Shown: one piece after another, positions 45,691 to 57,146 of the stretch
Position numbering within the stretch: position 1 is the first letter of the stretch
Layout: every line of letters starts with the position of its first letter
DNA from: Molanna angustata
Taxonomy: Eukaryota > Arthropoda > Insecta > Trichoptera > Molannidae
Length of the DNA: 64,000 bases
Direction: 5' to 3'
NCBI GenBank assembly: GCA_963576475.1
Contig: OY754974.1
Coordinates: 6,125,274-6,189,273, forward strand
Program-made: the position numbers and the translations under genes
The notes under the pieces: model-generated
The model's database searches: none
What the model was told of the DNA's origin: nothing
The model's input: only the letters and a program-made list of their open reading frames with translations

Positions 45691-45831
45691 CGCGTTTGCT
45701 ACATATTGTAGGGCCTGTTCAGACATGGCGCGTTTGCGGTATCCGCGAAGTAACTAACGAATACTAAGGCGTTAATGTAAGGGCAATAAATTTGCATCCT
45801 TGTGATTTTCGCAAAATTGAACAGGGCCTTA
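45673..45831. mobile_element. Small TIR element (MITE), Harbinger-like ends
   Basis: The left end, TTTAGGGCCTGTTCA (from about 45671), faces the right end TGAACAGGGCCTTAA (to about 45832). The ~14-bp inverted repeats carry two mismatches. TTA/TAA flanks would suit a 3-bp PIF/Harbinger target duplication. The first 36 bp are duplicated in tandem ('gggcctgttcagacatggcg' at 45674 and 45710). It is non-coding. Confidence 0.55.
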
Positions 45832-46914
45832 ACCAAACCAATTCAGTTGCGATCGCCATTGCATCATAACATCAACTCGTCCGTCAAGTTAAAATTGGAT
45901 ATTGTTTTGCTAAAAAGCCTCGATAGTTCATCAGACGAAGATGATAAAGAATTCGATTTACGTGTGTTACTGTTAAGTAAAAATATAAGCGTAGATACTG
46001 GATATCAAATCATATCAAGTGTAGAGAGGAATATTTATTTATTTTTTCATAACAGAAATATAGCAATAATAACATCATTATAAAAAAAACAAAAAACATT
46101 TCATATTAACGTTGGCCTCTCCCACTAGGAATGTCCTGTGTCGGGAGAAGCAAACTCACATATTTATATTACACAAACATAAAATCACAAAACAATTTTT
46201 TTTATTTATTAACTGTGTTTGCCATTTACATGATGTATTCAAAATATACAAAATAAAGTAGGTACATAATGTGTGAAAATACATAAAAGAACAAACATAT
46301 CCTATTTATAAACAATGAAAATAAAGCAAGAAGAAATATAAAGAAAAACTTATACAAAATAAAAATAAAATACATATAAAATATGGTGAATTCAGACTTT
46401 TTAATGAATTGGATGAAGAAAAGTTTTTTAATTATTACCGGATGACTTAAATCAAATTCATCGAACTTTATTCTATGATTGAAGATGACATTATGAAGCA
46501 AAACACGCATTTATGAAAAAGTATTCCTTCCACGGAGAGACTAGCGATGACTTTAAGGTTGGTTTCAAAATAATACATAATTATTTATTCTTCTGTTTTA
46601 GTTTTTATTTAGTACTTACTTACAAATAATTGATATTACAAAAAATTATCTCATAAATACAAATTAACAATAAACGCTCGTGGTCACTCACAGAAATGAA
46701 CTGTGGGCAAATTGACGCGTGTAAAACGGCGTGCGAAGACGCGGGCAAAATAAACATTTTGAAATCATTCGATCGGCCGAAAAAATATTGTTGCAGTTAT
46801 TCAAGTAAACAGTTCTATTCAGTACGGACTTTACATCAAAACATCTATATATATAAAAATTGATGTTGGTATATATGTACATATGTATTTATGTATGTTT
46901 GAATGTACGTTGCC
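45832..46914. other. Non-coding; acidic open frame of unknown meaning
   Basis: A 93-codon plus-strand frame (45802-46083) contains SLDSSSDEDDKEFD. The acidic Ser-rich run is a style seen at the N-terminus of some Harbinger-type proteins, but nothing else supports this, and the frame begins inside the MITE. The rest is AT-rich. Confidence 0.25.
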
Positions 46915-47475
46915 AGAAGAGACGGAAGGGACTAGTGATGAGTAAAAGTCTTGCGAGACTTCCAAGACCAAGACGGCATGAGTCGCCGCAAGACCAAGAC
47001 CAAGATCGGGAGGTGCAAGCATAAGACCAATACTAAGACCAGGCTTTGCAAGAGTCTTGCAGTCTCGCAAAAATTTATGAACTAATTTATTTTTAATTAA
47101 AATAATATTTACTACATACTATCGACATAATAGGTACTACAAATTGGTGTTTTTTTCTCATTTTTCATTATAATTACTGAATTTTAACAGCAAAATAAAA
47201 AATGTTTCTTTGAATAAGTTGCAAGACTAAGACTTGATTAAGTATGCAAGACCAGGACTGGGTATCCAAGACCAAAACTCGATTGAGTATGCAAGACGAA
47301 GATCAAGAACAAGTCGACATCTGTAAATTCAAGACCAAGACCACCTCGGTCTTGGTCTTGCATTTGATCATCACTTGGAGGTGACTGATGAGACGGAAGG
47401 GACTGAAGGGACGGAACGGACTGTAGGGACGGAAGGGACTGAAAGGACGGAATGGAATGAAGGGACAGATCAATT
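46915..47475 (+). repeat. Short minisatellite ('gacggaaggga') split by an inserted element
   Basis: Variants of a ~10-bp unit ('gacggaaggg', 'gactgaaggg') lie at 46920-46932 and resume at 47391-47468. The sequence between is the hAT-like element. Confidence 0.75.
46933..47376 (+). mobile_element. hAT-like non-autonomous element with 'tcttggtcttgc' repeats
   Basis: Starts TAGTGATGAGTAAAAG and ends TTTGATCATCACTT, an imperfect terminal inverted repeat. Flanks GAAGGGAC (46925-46932) and GAGGTGAC (47378-47385) agree at 6 of 8 positions and could be an aged 8-bp target duplication, as in hAT elements. The interior is dominated by inverted variants of 'aagaccaagac' at both ends, so it can fold back. 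The centre is AT-rich. There is no transposase. It shares termini with 2276-2425. Confidence 0.65.
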
Positions 47476-47635
47476 AGATATTCTAGATAACAATATTAAA
47501 AAAATAAATAAAACATATAAATCTACCATGTTTATGTATAAAAAGAGTTCTAAACAGAAAATTGATAGAATTTAAAATATCTATTGTAAATATATAATAT
47601 ATAAATCGTACGGAAGCCAAAATTCTATTTCTGAT

Positions 47636-47975
47636 GTGCAAAATCATCAAAAAATTCCACAACTGGAGATAAGAAGAACAATCAACGACGCAATTTTTTT
47701 GTATAAAATCTTAAACAATATGATATACTGCTCTTATCTACTAGAAATTATAAATATTCATGTTCCCCGCGAAATACCTGAACCAATAATACATTCGAAA
47801 TCACTAAGTGTAACACTAATACAAGAAAAAATGACTTCATTGATAGATCATGCTATATTTTTAATACAAAACTTAATGACGTTGACATATTTAACATCTC
47901 GCACAACAATTTCACTAACATTCTACGAAATAAAATTACGTTTTGATTATTACTTTACATTCATAATATAATAAT
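47636..47975 (+). pseudogene. Non-LTR retrotransposon C-terminus fossil
   Basis: Plus-strand frames give RRTINDAIFLYKILNNMI, YCSYLLEIINIHVPRE, then after a frameshift near 47810 RKNDFIDRSCYIFNTKLNDV and DIFNISHNNFTNILRNKI. The pattern (R..INDA.FLYK.LN, ..L...INFHVP, followed by a short helix-rich end) is that of CR1/Jockey-like LINE C-termini. It is broken and 5'-truncated. Confidence 0.55.
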
Positions 47976-48119
47976 AAATAATTAATAATTAAGCCTTTTA
48001 TTATTCCATTTCATTTACAATATTTTTTTGTAAGCATAAAATATAAGTATTTTATTTAATTAGTAGTTTGTTAAATTAATGTATAATATTTAAACTTATT
48101 TCTACTTTCTTTTTTTTTA
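47976..48119. other. AT-rich spacer
   Basis: Short AT-rich stretch between two LINE remnants, with nothing recognised. Confidence 0.5.
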
Positions 48120-51100
48120 TGTATATATGTATGTTTTTCATGAAATGGATCCCTCTTGGGTATAGGCTTCCTCCAATAGTTTCCATATAGTTCTATCTTT
48201 GCCCTTTTCTTTCCAGTCCATTCCCCCCGTTGTTATTATATCATCGATCCACCTTTTGTACGGCCTGCCAACATTCCTTTTTCCTTTGGGTCCCGTCCAT
48301 ATCGTGGTTAGTAAAGTCCATCTATCATCTGTGAAACGCGATAAGTGTCCAGCCCATTGCCACTTTAATTTTAAAGCTTGTTTTAGCGCATCTGTTAATT
48401 TTGTCTTTTTCCTAATAGTTTCACTATTAATCTTATGTATTTTCCGCAATTTTAACATGCTTCTTTCCATTGCTCTTTGACATGATCTGATTGCTGTTTT
48501 TGTCTTGTTTGTAAAAGTCCAAATTTGGCATGCATATAACAAACTGGGATTAATACAGGTCTCCATTATTATTTTTTTCATTTCGGAATTGAAGTCTCCT
48601 TTTAGCATTTCTTTCTGCGTCCAAAACTTTTTCCATGCTATATTCACTCTTCTATTTATTTCTTCTTCGTTTCTAGTGTTTTTGAAAGATATTAGTTTCC
48701 CGAGGTAAATGTATTCATCTACGAAGTCAATTCTCTGAGTATCTATATTTATCTGTTTTTTGTATCCATTTGTCATTATTATTGTCTTATTCGCGTTCAT
48801 TCCTAATCCTACTTCCATACTTGCTTGGTTTAATTCATTCAGCATAGTTTCTAATGCTCTTGGGTTTTCGTTGAAGATGACAATATCATCCGCAAATCTG
48901 AGATGGCTCAAAAATTTGTCTTTAATGTTAATGCCCTTATTCTTCCAGTTTAGGCCTTTAAAAATTTCCTCTAGCACGGCGATAAATAATTTAGGAGATA
49001 AAGGGTCCCCTTGTCTAACACCTCTTTCTATTTTTATATCGTCTCCTCTTTTTTCAAGTTTAACGTTACTTATACTGTTCTTGTAAATATTTTCAATTAT
49101 GTTTATGTATTTATTGTTGATATTGAGTGCATTTAATGATTTCCATATTGCTTTGTGGCTTATACTATCTAATGCTTTGCTGTAGCCAATAAACGCTATG
49201 TATAATATTTTATTAAACTCTTTATATTTTTCAATTATTTGTTCTAAGGAATGTATATGGTCTGTTGTCGAAAATCCTGAACGAAAACCAGCTTGTTCTA
49301 TCGGTTGTCTATTATCAATTGTATGCGAAATTCTACTTAATAATATGGATGAAAAAAGTTTGTAAGTACTTGCCATCAGGCTAATAGGTCTATAATTCTT
49401 TATATCAAGAGGGTTACCTTTTTTGTATAGCAGTATGATGTCTGAATTGTACTTTTGCATAGGAATAATCTCGGTGTCAATTATCATGTTGAATAATCTG
49501 GTTAAGTAAGTTGTAAGAATAGGAGCTCCTAATTTTATAGCCTCATTAGTAATGCCATCCGGTCCTGGGCTTTTTTCAGACTTAAGTTGCTTTATATGTG
49601 TCTTTACTTCTGCTTCGTCTATTTGTTTAACACTGACTGTATTACTTGATTCTGTGTTAATTTCATCTTCTATGTCTTTGTCATTGGTTTTGTATAGATC
49701 TCTGTAGAATGATGTTGCATGTGCTATGATATCATTTCTAGATTTTGTTTCTTCTAATCCTTTCTCAAGTTTCTGTATCCATGTTTTATGGGTAGATAAT
49801 TCCTTATTGGCCTTTTTAGTACTTCTATGTCTAATTAAATTTTTCTCTATTATTATTTTTCTGTGTTTTATATAGTCCTGTTTTATTGCTTTATGCGTTT
49901 CTTTAAACATATTGCTGAGTTCTTTTTTTGTTTCATCATTCTTAGGTTTGATTCTTATTAGTTCTGATCTTCTTTTGATTAGAATTTTTGTTTGTTCGCT
50001 TAGTATTTTGTTTCCTTTGCTTTTATTTAATTTTGTTTTTAATCCTTCTGATATTATTGCCTTTTCCAGCCTATTGTAATAGTTTTGTACTTTATTTGTA
50101 TGTTCTACTTCTCTTTCTAACACTGGTATCTGTGTTTGTAGCTGTTTAATATAAATTTCTAATTCCTCTGGTGATGTAGGATGCCTTGGAAATGATTTGA
50201 AGTTTTTTCTGTTTCTTTTGGGAAGATTAAGATCTAGTGTTGCTCGCACTGGTCTATGATCAGATGGAAAATTAGTCAATGACAGTACCTCTATATTTGT
50301 TATTAAATCTGACTTATTACATAGAATAAAGTCTATTTCATTTTTTGTTTTCTGGTCTGGAGATATTCATGTCCACCTTCTACTTTTTTTTTCTTAAAAA
50401 AATGTATTCATAATAAAGAGTTTAAATTCACAGGCATATTCAATCATTATTTATCCTCTTTCATTTCTTTTGCCATAACCATAAATACCCACAGTTAGGT
50501 TTTCGTACTTTTTGGGTTCTCCAATTTTAGCATTGAAATCTCCTATGACCAATGTAATACCATTTACTAGATTATGGTCTCTTCTTATATCCATATAAAA
50601 CTTTTCTATTTCATTCTCATTTGATTTGTCAGTTGGAGCATAAACTTGAATTATTGATAATGCCTGTTTTCCAAATTTTAGCTGTAGCAAAGCTACTCTT
50701 TCTGAGATTCCCACGAAATTGGTGATATTGTTTTTATGTATTTTGTTAATCAGAAAACCAACTCCATATACACATTTTTACTCTCCCATGTAACAGAAAA
50801 TATGCTTGCTATGTTCTTCTATTTTGCAGTTTATTTTTCTTACTTCTGAGAGTCCTAAAATGTCACATTTGATATTTTCGAAAGCATTTTTGAGTTCTAT
50901 CATTTTTTCAGTTGATGAGAGAGATCTAACGTTATAGGTACATATCTTAAGACTGTTATTTTTCTTACATTTATATTCAATCGTTGGAGGGTATTGGTCT
51001 AATTTCCCACGACGACCACTCGGGTTGGGGAATGTTTTGATTGCGTTATAGTTAATTACAGGTTTTTTTGTATTTCTTTTGCGGTGGCCGATGACAATTT

Positions 51101-51425
51101 CCTATTTTCTTTCTTCTGATGTCAAGGAGTTGCGTGAGAAGGAATTTGATCTTTGTCTCATAAGATCAAAAGCGTTGTTACGGTTTTGTCCGATGGTGGT
51201 GTTGTCTATGAAGTTACCTTGTTTGCGGCTCTGTATCACAGCCTCTGGTGATTCGGACACATCTCTCTTTCGTTTCTCTTTGTTTCCTTCTCTTATGATT
51301 AATTTATCGTATTTTATTATAGCATAGTTTCCTTTCTTCCTTTCTTCTATTAGTTTTTCTTGTAGTTGTTTTCTCGTAGCCAACACCTCCCTCGTGTAGT
51401 CTTCCGTGATGTATGCGTATACATA
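48120..51425 (-). pseudogene. Near full-length RTE-type LINE, single ORF with five nonsense codons
   Basis: One minus-strand frame runs from about 51425 to the stop at 48138 with no frameshift. It has in-frame stops at 51102-51104 (TAG), 50778-50780, 50451-50453 and 50394-50396 (TAA), and 50367-50369 (TGA, replacing Trp in RWTWISPD). The N-terminal basic region is followed by an AP-like endonuclease (ICTYNVRSL, CDILGLSEVR, VYAPTD, GDFNAKIGEP, NEIDFIL, SDHRPVRA). The reverse transcriptase follows (EKSPGPDGI, NYRPISLM, EQAGFRSG, GVRQGDPLSPKLF, RFADD), then a C-terminal GRPYKRWIDDI. In motif A the catalytic Asp is Gly (AFIGYSKALDS, at 49185-49187). The RT half alone is open for 713 codons. The 3' UTR is almost nil and ends in ATACAT-like sequence, as in RTE elements. 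Confidence 0.92.
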
Positions 51426-52267
51426 CTTTCATACTTCTGCCAGCTATTTATGAGCAATTCACATTCATAATATACAATAATATAAATTTTATTTTTATTT
51501 TAATGCAACATATAAAATTAATAAAAATATACTTAGACCTATAACACAGCTACATGATTTTGTTGTGTATTCTACAATGGTTTGTGGTGCTAAACTTCGG
51601 TGCATACTACTTGTAACAATATTATAAATTACCTACATAGGCATTGTACTCTGTATACTTATACTGACTAGTGAACACAATACTGACTGGTCGGTCAGTA
51701 TTGGCTTGTTTTTGTTGCGGATGCAGATGGCTTAATAGTTAATACTCTTCCTACTTACCTACTCCTTATACTTACTCTTCATAACTCTTTTCTTTTTTAT
51801 ATTTTAATATAACTGTTGGGTCATTTTGATAATACCTACCTACTATTGTGGGTGTAGGTGGTTTTTTTTTTGTTACATATCTCATTCGATTTCAAACATC
51901 AGTGGGAGCAACATCAGTTGCCATTTTTTTCGCATTGTTACATCAGTAACCATTATAATTTGTTTAAAAAAGTTCTCATTCATTTTGTACCATATTTGTA
52001 TCATTAGAAATCTGTGATAGTGAATTTGGGTGTAAGTTCGCAAAAAGAAGCCTATCCTAATTTCTCTTCCAACTCCAATTCCCGAATTCCTTTCTCCAAG
52101 GCTTCGGTGGATTGGGATCTGCAAGAAGGGTAAGTGCTACCAAACTGTAGTTCTGATTTGTCCGTAGTGTTGATTCATTTATTTGCAATACAGTCCACCA
52201 TTTAACATACAATAACTGTGTTAAAAAAATATATATTTGCAATTTTTAAATAATTTACATACTTAGT
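51426..52267. other. Non-coding; weak exon-like frame at 52010-52134
   Basis: 52018-52131 is open on the plus strand (KEAYPNFSSNSNSRIPF, SKASVDWDLQEG) and is followed at once by GGGTAAGT, a good splice-donor match. No domain and no obvious acceptor were seen. The rest is AT-rich. Confidence 0.25.
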
Positions 52268-52390
52268 TTAAACTATTTAAAAGAACCTTTAAAAGGTTTA
52301 TAACCTGTTACATATAATTATACCTATTGTAATTTCATATTGAAAACTGTTGGTTCTAAAAAATCAATAAAAATAAATATAAATAAAAAC
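52268..52390 (+). repeat. Retroposon tail, family I, copy 2
   Basis: 'aaaagaacctttaaaaggtt' and 'actgttggttctaaaaaatc' with an AAATAA-type tail match 31450-31560. Confidence 0.65.
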
Positions 52391-52489
52391 AGGCTGGACA
52401 ACGCCGGCGGAGTTTTCTAGTAAAATAGTGAAAATATATTCGCTCGATCGACCGACAAAATACCTATATTGTTGTAATGTAATATTTAT

Positions 52490-52735
52490 TCTGTCTCAGT
52501 GTGAACAGTCCCATTTAAAAGTACGGTGAGCGATATCATTTTATGACTTTGAATGTAATATATATTCCGTAGTGAGAAAGCCCCTTAAATGACACTTTGT
52601 CTAGGCCCCCTGACCCGCTCCCGCATCAGAACAAACAAATAGTATTAGTTTGTTCTGATGAGAGAGGGGGTCAGCTCCGCAATTAGTAAACTATAAATAC
52701 TTATTAGTGGTGTAAACAAAGTAATTTGTAATTTT
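52490..52735 (-). mobile_element. Family D host repeat with a different palindromic insert, copy 3
   Basis: Flanks match 45370-45690 in reverse. Here the inverted repeat is 52615-52675: 'ctgacccgctcc', 'catcagaacaaac' and their complements around 'aaatagtatta'. It lies on the other side of the shared 'cctagacaa.gt.tcattt' word from the palindrome in copy 2. The same repeat has therefore acquired two unrelated palindromes at neighbouring positions. Confidence 0.55.
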
Positions 52736-52739
52736 AATT

Positions 52740-53544
52740 TACTAACTTTTAAAAATTAAATTTTATCTTTTTTAGCAGCCTTAAAATAAATAAATATGTT
52801 AAATTATGTAGGTCACCCAACGCTGCGTACTGAACTATAATTTTAATGAAATGATAAAGTCTCAGAATTGAAAGACCAAATTATAATTATTATTCTTGAA
52901 CTTGTTTATTATGAAGTCTTGCGGAACTCTCATTCAAGAGTTGTTTAGCTTTTTCATCCCCGTCTGCCAACACATCTTCATAGTGTTGACATTGCATTAT
53001 AAAATGGAAATTAATGGAATATAATTTTTGGAAACTTAATTGCCTTCCCCTCCCCAACCAACCCCACCACCACCCATTCGCCTTAACATAATAATGAATT
53101 TATAATTTGCGCCCTGATTCGCGAATTTACGAAAACTTTTCGTAAGTTATGTAAATTTTATACATTTACTAATTTTACTTTTGTTTTGTTAATGCCTGGA
53201 AATGGCCTCAAAACAGAAGTTGAAAAACAAATTTATGAATGAATAAAACAGTTGTATTGTAGAATGGCTCTGTTAATTTTTGTTTATGCCTCAAGTTTTT
53301 CCGATCCAATTTATTAAGTGTTATTTGTATTTCAATAAGTTTTTCGGACGTAAGTATTTTGAATGACTAGAAATTGTATTGAAGTTTTCTTAATTTTTTA
53401 ATACGAAAAACCATTTATTGGTTCCGCAATTTTTTTGGTAAGTACCTGTTAATAATGAGAGATGTGACAACATTCTTGTCTAAACGCTGAATGAGGCAAC
53501 CGCAGCGAAATATTGAATAATTTGGATTTGAGGGTTTAGTTTGG
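52740..53544. other. Non-coding, nothing recognised
   Basis: AT-rich with a C-rich patch at 53040-53085. No gene was recognised. Confidence 0.5.
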
Positions 53545-53613
53545 TATGTATTCTTCAACTATACATACTATCGCCATTGACAGTTGGATCTCATGTGTTA
53601 CATGCAATTTGTT
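53545..53613 (+). mobile_element. Helentron-like element (family H), 3' terminus
   Basis: 'ttcttcaactatacatacta', a variant of the 3' subterminal repeat, 'ccattgacagttgg', and 'catgtgttacatgcaa' match the 3' ends at 31291-31329 and (reversed) 31881-31935. Confidence 0.6.
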
Positions 53614-53739
53614 AACTATATTTAAAAAAAAATATTGCAAAAGTAATTAAAAACATTTTGACACATTGATAAGTAGTAATTAAATCAAAAACATGTGTCA
53701 CATCTTATAATTTTAATACTGTAACATAAGGAAGAGATG

Positions 53740-54020
53740 GGTTGATGGCAGAGCGGTTAGCGCGCTGGACTAGTAATCCAGTGGTCGAGAGTTTGAATCC
53801 TGCCTCGACCGATTTCGTTCACCTATAGCACAAGCATTTATTTGCTTATTTTAGGGAACGTTGGAAGATGTATATGTACTTGTTTAACAAGGACATATTC
53901 ATTTTTGTATTAAAAAAAAATGTATCATGTACTTGACCTTTTTGTATGGGAAACTCACTGATAGCCTTTAGGCTAGTGAGATCCCAATTATTTTTCTGTA
54001 AAACTTTTCTGAAAATAAAT
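53740..54020 (+). mobile_element. tRNA-derived SINE, family S1, copy 2
   Basis: A box 'gatggcagagcggttagcg', anticodon-arm-like CTGGA-CTAGTAA-TCCAG (the loop would read AGT), and B box 'gagtttgaatcctgcc' are followed by the body shared with 20876-20960. Beyond the shared part are a hairpin 'ctcactgatagcc'/'ggctagtgag' (53955-53983) and an A-rich end. T-stem pairing is poor, so this is not a functional tRNA. Confidence 0.85.
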
Positions 54021-54768
54021 ACTTAATTTCAAATATCATATTTTAAACACCTATCGTTGATTGTTTTTTTCTTATCAGAAGAAAAATGTGTCTTTATTAA
54101 TTTAATTTTGCAATTAGTTCGCCACGTGTACATTGTGCAGGATATATTAAAAGCTTTTATTATTGTTTTTTTTTTTTACTTTTATTATTTAATTAAAAAA
54201 ATACCTTTGAATTATTATTATTAATCCAATGGTCATAGTTTCTTATGCTTGCGGTGTTCTTATATCTGGTTGAGTTGTTAACTCAGTGCATACGTAATTA
54301 CTAACTGAAGAATATATTATTTCGCTTGGTAATGACTCGTTTATGACGAATGCACAACTGCGTTGGCATTATTCTAAACTCAACATTAAGTATTACTCGA
54401 GCACATCGTAAAGGAACTTCTTGCCTTCCTCGCGTTCTTACTATTTGCGAGCTTCTAATGACGTACTAATTTTCAGAAATCATCTCAAGTGGAATTATGA
54501 ACACACGACAGGTGCTTAAATCAAAGTTAGATCTGCAAATAAGTATTATATTTGTTTCATAATATGCACAAATAAAATGACTTGAGACTACTTATCTTGT
54601 TTTTAAACCGACTTGCAAAAACAGATAGGTTATTATCATATTAAATTTAATTGATTATTGACGCAATGGAATGGTTATAAAATAAATTATATTACAATCA
54701 ATCAAACGCTCAAAATCAAAAGTTTTATTCACCTGACATGAATATATCATGACATGTATATTTGTCGG
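54021..54768. other. Non-coding, nothing firm
   Basis: A faint S3-like word ('gttcgccacgtgtacattgt') lies at 54117. Otherwise no recognisable feature. Confidence 0.4.
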
Positions 54769-54945
54769 CCTTCGTGGCTCAGTTGGTTAGGTAACTGACT
54801 GCTGATGCAAAGGCTCCTGATTCGATTCCCGGTGGAGACACAGTTTTTAATTGTGTTTTAAGTCTGGGTCTCCAGAATCTGGTAACTTGTTATTGGGTGT
54901 GTGTTAAAGTAATATTTGACCTTATAATATTTAGGTATATTAAAA
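54769..54945 (+). mobile_element. SINE family S2, plus-strand copy
   Basis: 'ggccttcgtggctcagttgg' (A box), 'cctgattcgattcccggtgg' (B box), then 'ctccagaatctggtaacttg' and 'gggtgtgtgttaaagtaata'. It lacks the 'cagacgattaatatcg' stretch of the complete copy, an internal deletion. Confidence 0.85.
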
Positions 54946-56610
54946 GATGATAAATTGAAATTTGATAAATCCACCTAATGTTAAATAAACTAAAATTAAT
55001 GACAATAAAGCAATGCATTATATAAAACACATTGACTTTGATTTACAAACTAAAAAATAATAATATATTATGCAGAAAAATATATTATTCAATGTCAATG
55101 TTCACACTTTCAGGATTTTAGACTTCCAAAAATGAGATTAATATGTACACAAAAATAGTTTATACCATAAAGGTCTCAAAATGTGTAATATTTTATCACC
55201 AAACATAAAAGAAACCACAAGTCTTGTCACCTTTCGTAGGCTAGGTGCTGAATACATAGTTAAAAACTATTAATGTTCCATAGGCCCGATATATCAGTTG
55301 GCCCTTAAATCGTTGGATTTAGTAATCCAAGTTAAAAGTTTAGGGAAGATTAAATTTCATTCGCGTATTTCAGTGCAAAATGAAACGTCAGTTACGTAAT
55401 CTTCAACTATAGATATATTTTACGTTTTCTATGGTTCTTGTCTAAAACGCATCTGTTAAATTGTGATAACCTTAAATGATACGTGACGCGAATCTGTGAC
55501 TAAATATTATTTTATTATTATAACAACACATTATTTTATTTGTTTCATTACACAGCATGTTACTTTTTAAATTTTTTATACCGATCGATTAATTAAAATC
55601 AAACATTGTAGTGACAAAATGTCATTGAATATGTACTACGTACGTAGTACTTCAATGCAAAATCTATGTATATTTTACAGATGGATATGGAACTAAGTGA
55701 TAATGGTAAAACAGTGTCTTATGTAGAAAATTTAAGAATACACATTATATATATAGAAACAGGATGGATCAATTTAAAAAGTGGGATGAAAAAACATCGC
55801 AAAAATAAAGTTGCGTGCCTGACGTTTCATTATGGCTGACAGTTTATTTCGTTTGTTGTCAGGCAATACATTATAATTATGTAAAAAAGAAAACATTAAA
55901 TACATGAACCACTTCTATATCAAGTCTTTTATTTTAACAACAAAAATAAATCATGATTATAATTATTATGCATAGTTATTTGTAGTATAAAATGAAATAA
56001 AACATTAAAGCGTGCGGCGATTAGTACGCCACCTGGCGAAAAAGGCTAGAAACAATACTTAACTCAAGATTAAGACACGCGATCCGCCAGAAACGTTGAG
56101 TTAAATATTTGTCGTTTAGTGACGTATTTAAGGGAAGATTAGGTACTGAAATACGCAATATTTTTGTTAAACTTGAGTTAAACTCCTAAGGGCCGACTGA
56201 AATACTGGACCATATAGTTTCACATGTTTTTATAATTAATTGACATACTCTTACCATACTTATTTCATAAAAAAAAAATCATTTTTATACTTTTTTGTTT
56301 AAACTAGATGTATTAATTTTTATATGTTTTTACGTCTAAATAAAGTTTACTATTATTATTATTGATAGTTAAACCTTAATCGCTTCCTTATCAACGCTCT
56401 TTTTATCCATTACCCTTCCTTTTACCCCGCACACACTCAGCATCATACTTAATAACTTAACTATTCAAAATCTATATATTATAATGTAATTAAATGAGAC
56501 TTTCTAATCAGCTTTCTTTTTATAAACTTATTTTAATTAAACATAAAATATTGTTTAGCTGTTAAGTTTCCTAATAAATAAAAAAAAAATAACCAACAAA
56601 GCGCCGCCGC
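54946..56610. other. Non-coding, nothing recognised
   Basis: AT-rich, with no gene or repeat family identified. 55830-56170 contains moderately complex unique sequence. Confidence 0.45.
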
Positions 56611-56619
56611 CAGTACAAA

Positions 56620-57000
56620 GAAAGCTCAAGTCGATTTTCGCCAATCGTCCATTTCCTTGTAATTATTTATTTGGATTCTCCGACGATTTCCACTGAGACG
56701 AGCGTTTCTCTTCCCTTGTGGATATAACGAGCGGCTTACAACACGAAAGTTCCCATGGAGAATGGAGTTTCCACTCTGTTGTTCTAAGTAGTCTCTTCTT
56801 TGGACTTTACAAAGGTCAGGGGTTGAGGAGGGGCAGAAGAGACGAAAGGGTAGGATCATCCCTCAACTGGGATACGAGGAAAGTGAACGAGATGGACCGA
56901 CGAAGCGTATTATTGAAGCTGAATACAGTGGCAGTATTAGTAGTAGTTTGCCAAGGGACAAACAACAAAGGAACTTGAACAACTACAAAATGTCTTACAG
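56620..57000 (+). other. Candidate host leader exon (signal-peptide-like frame)
   Basis: This block is GC-richer than its surroundings and repeat-free. From the ATG at 56892 (context 'gaacgagatgg') a frame reads MDRRSVLLKLNTVAVLVVVC, then QGTNNKGT and a stop. A basic start, a hydrophobic core and a small-residue region are what a signal peptide looks like. The frame stays open upstream to 56718. No convincing splice donor follows the hydrophobic stretch, which weighs against a real exon. It could equally be conserved non-coding DNA. Confidence 0.25.
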
Positions 57001-57146
57001 TTTAGTTCATACAATAGACACCGCATCTTGCCTTTTCCTACCGAAGACTTTTAATTGGTATAATATTTAGAAAAGCAAATGCGTGCTCACTTTTCTTTTA
57101 TTATTAATACTTGTGATTTTCTTAATTAAATATTTGTGAAGTTATA

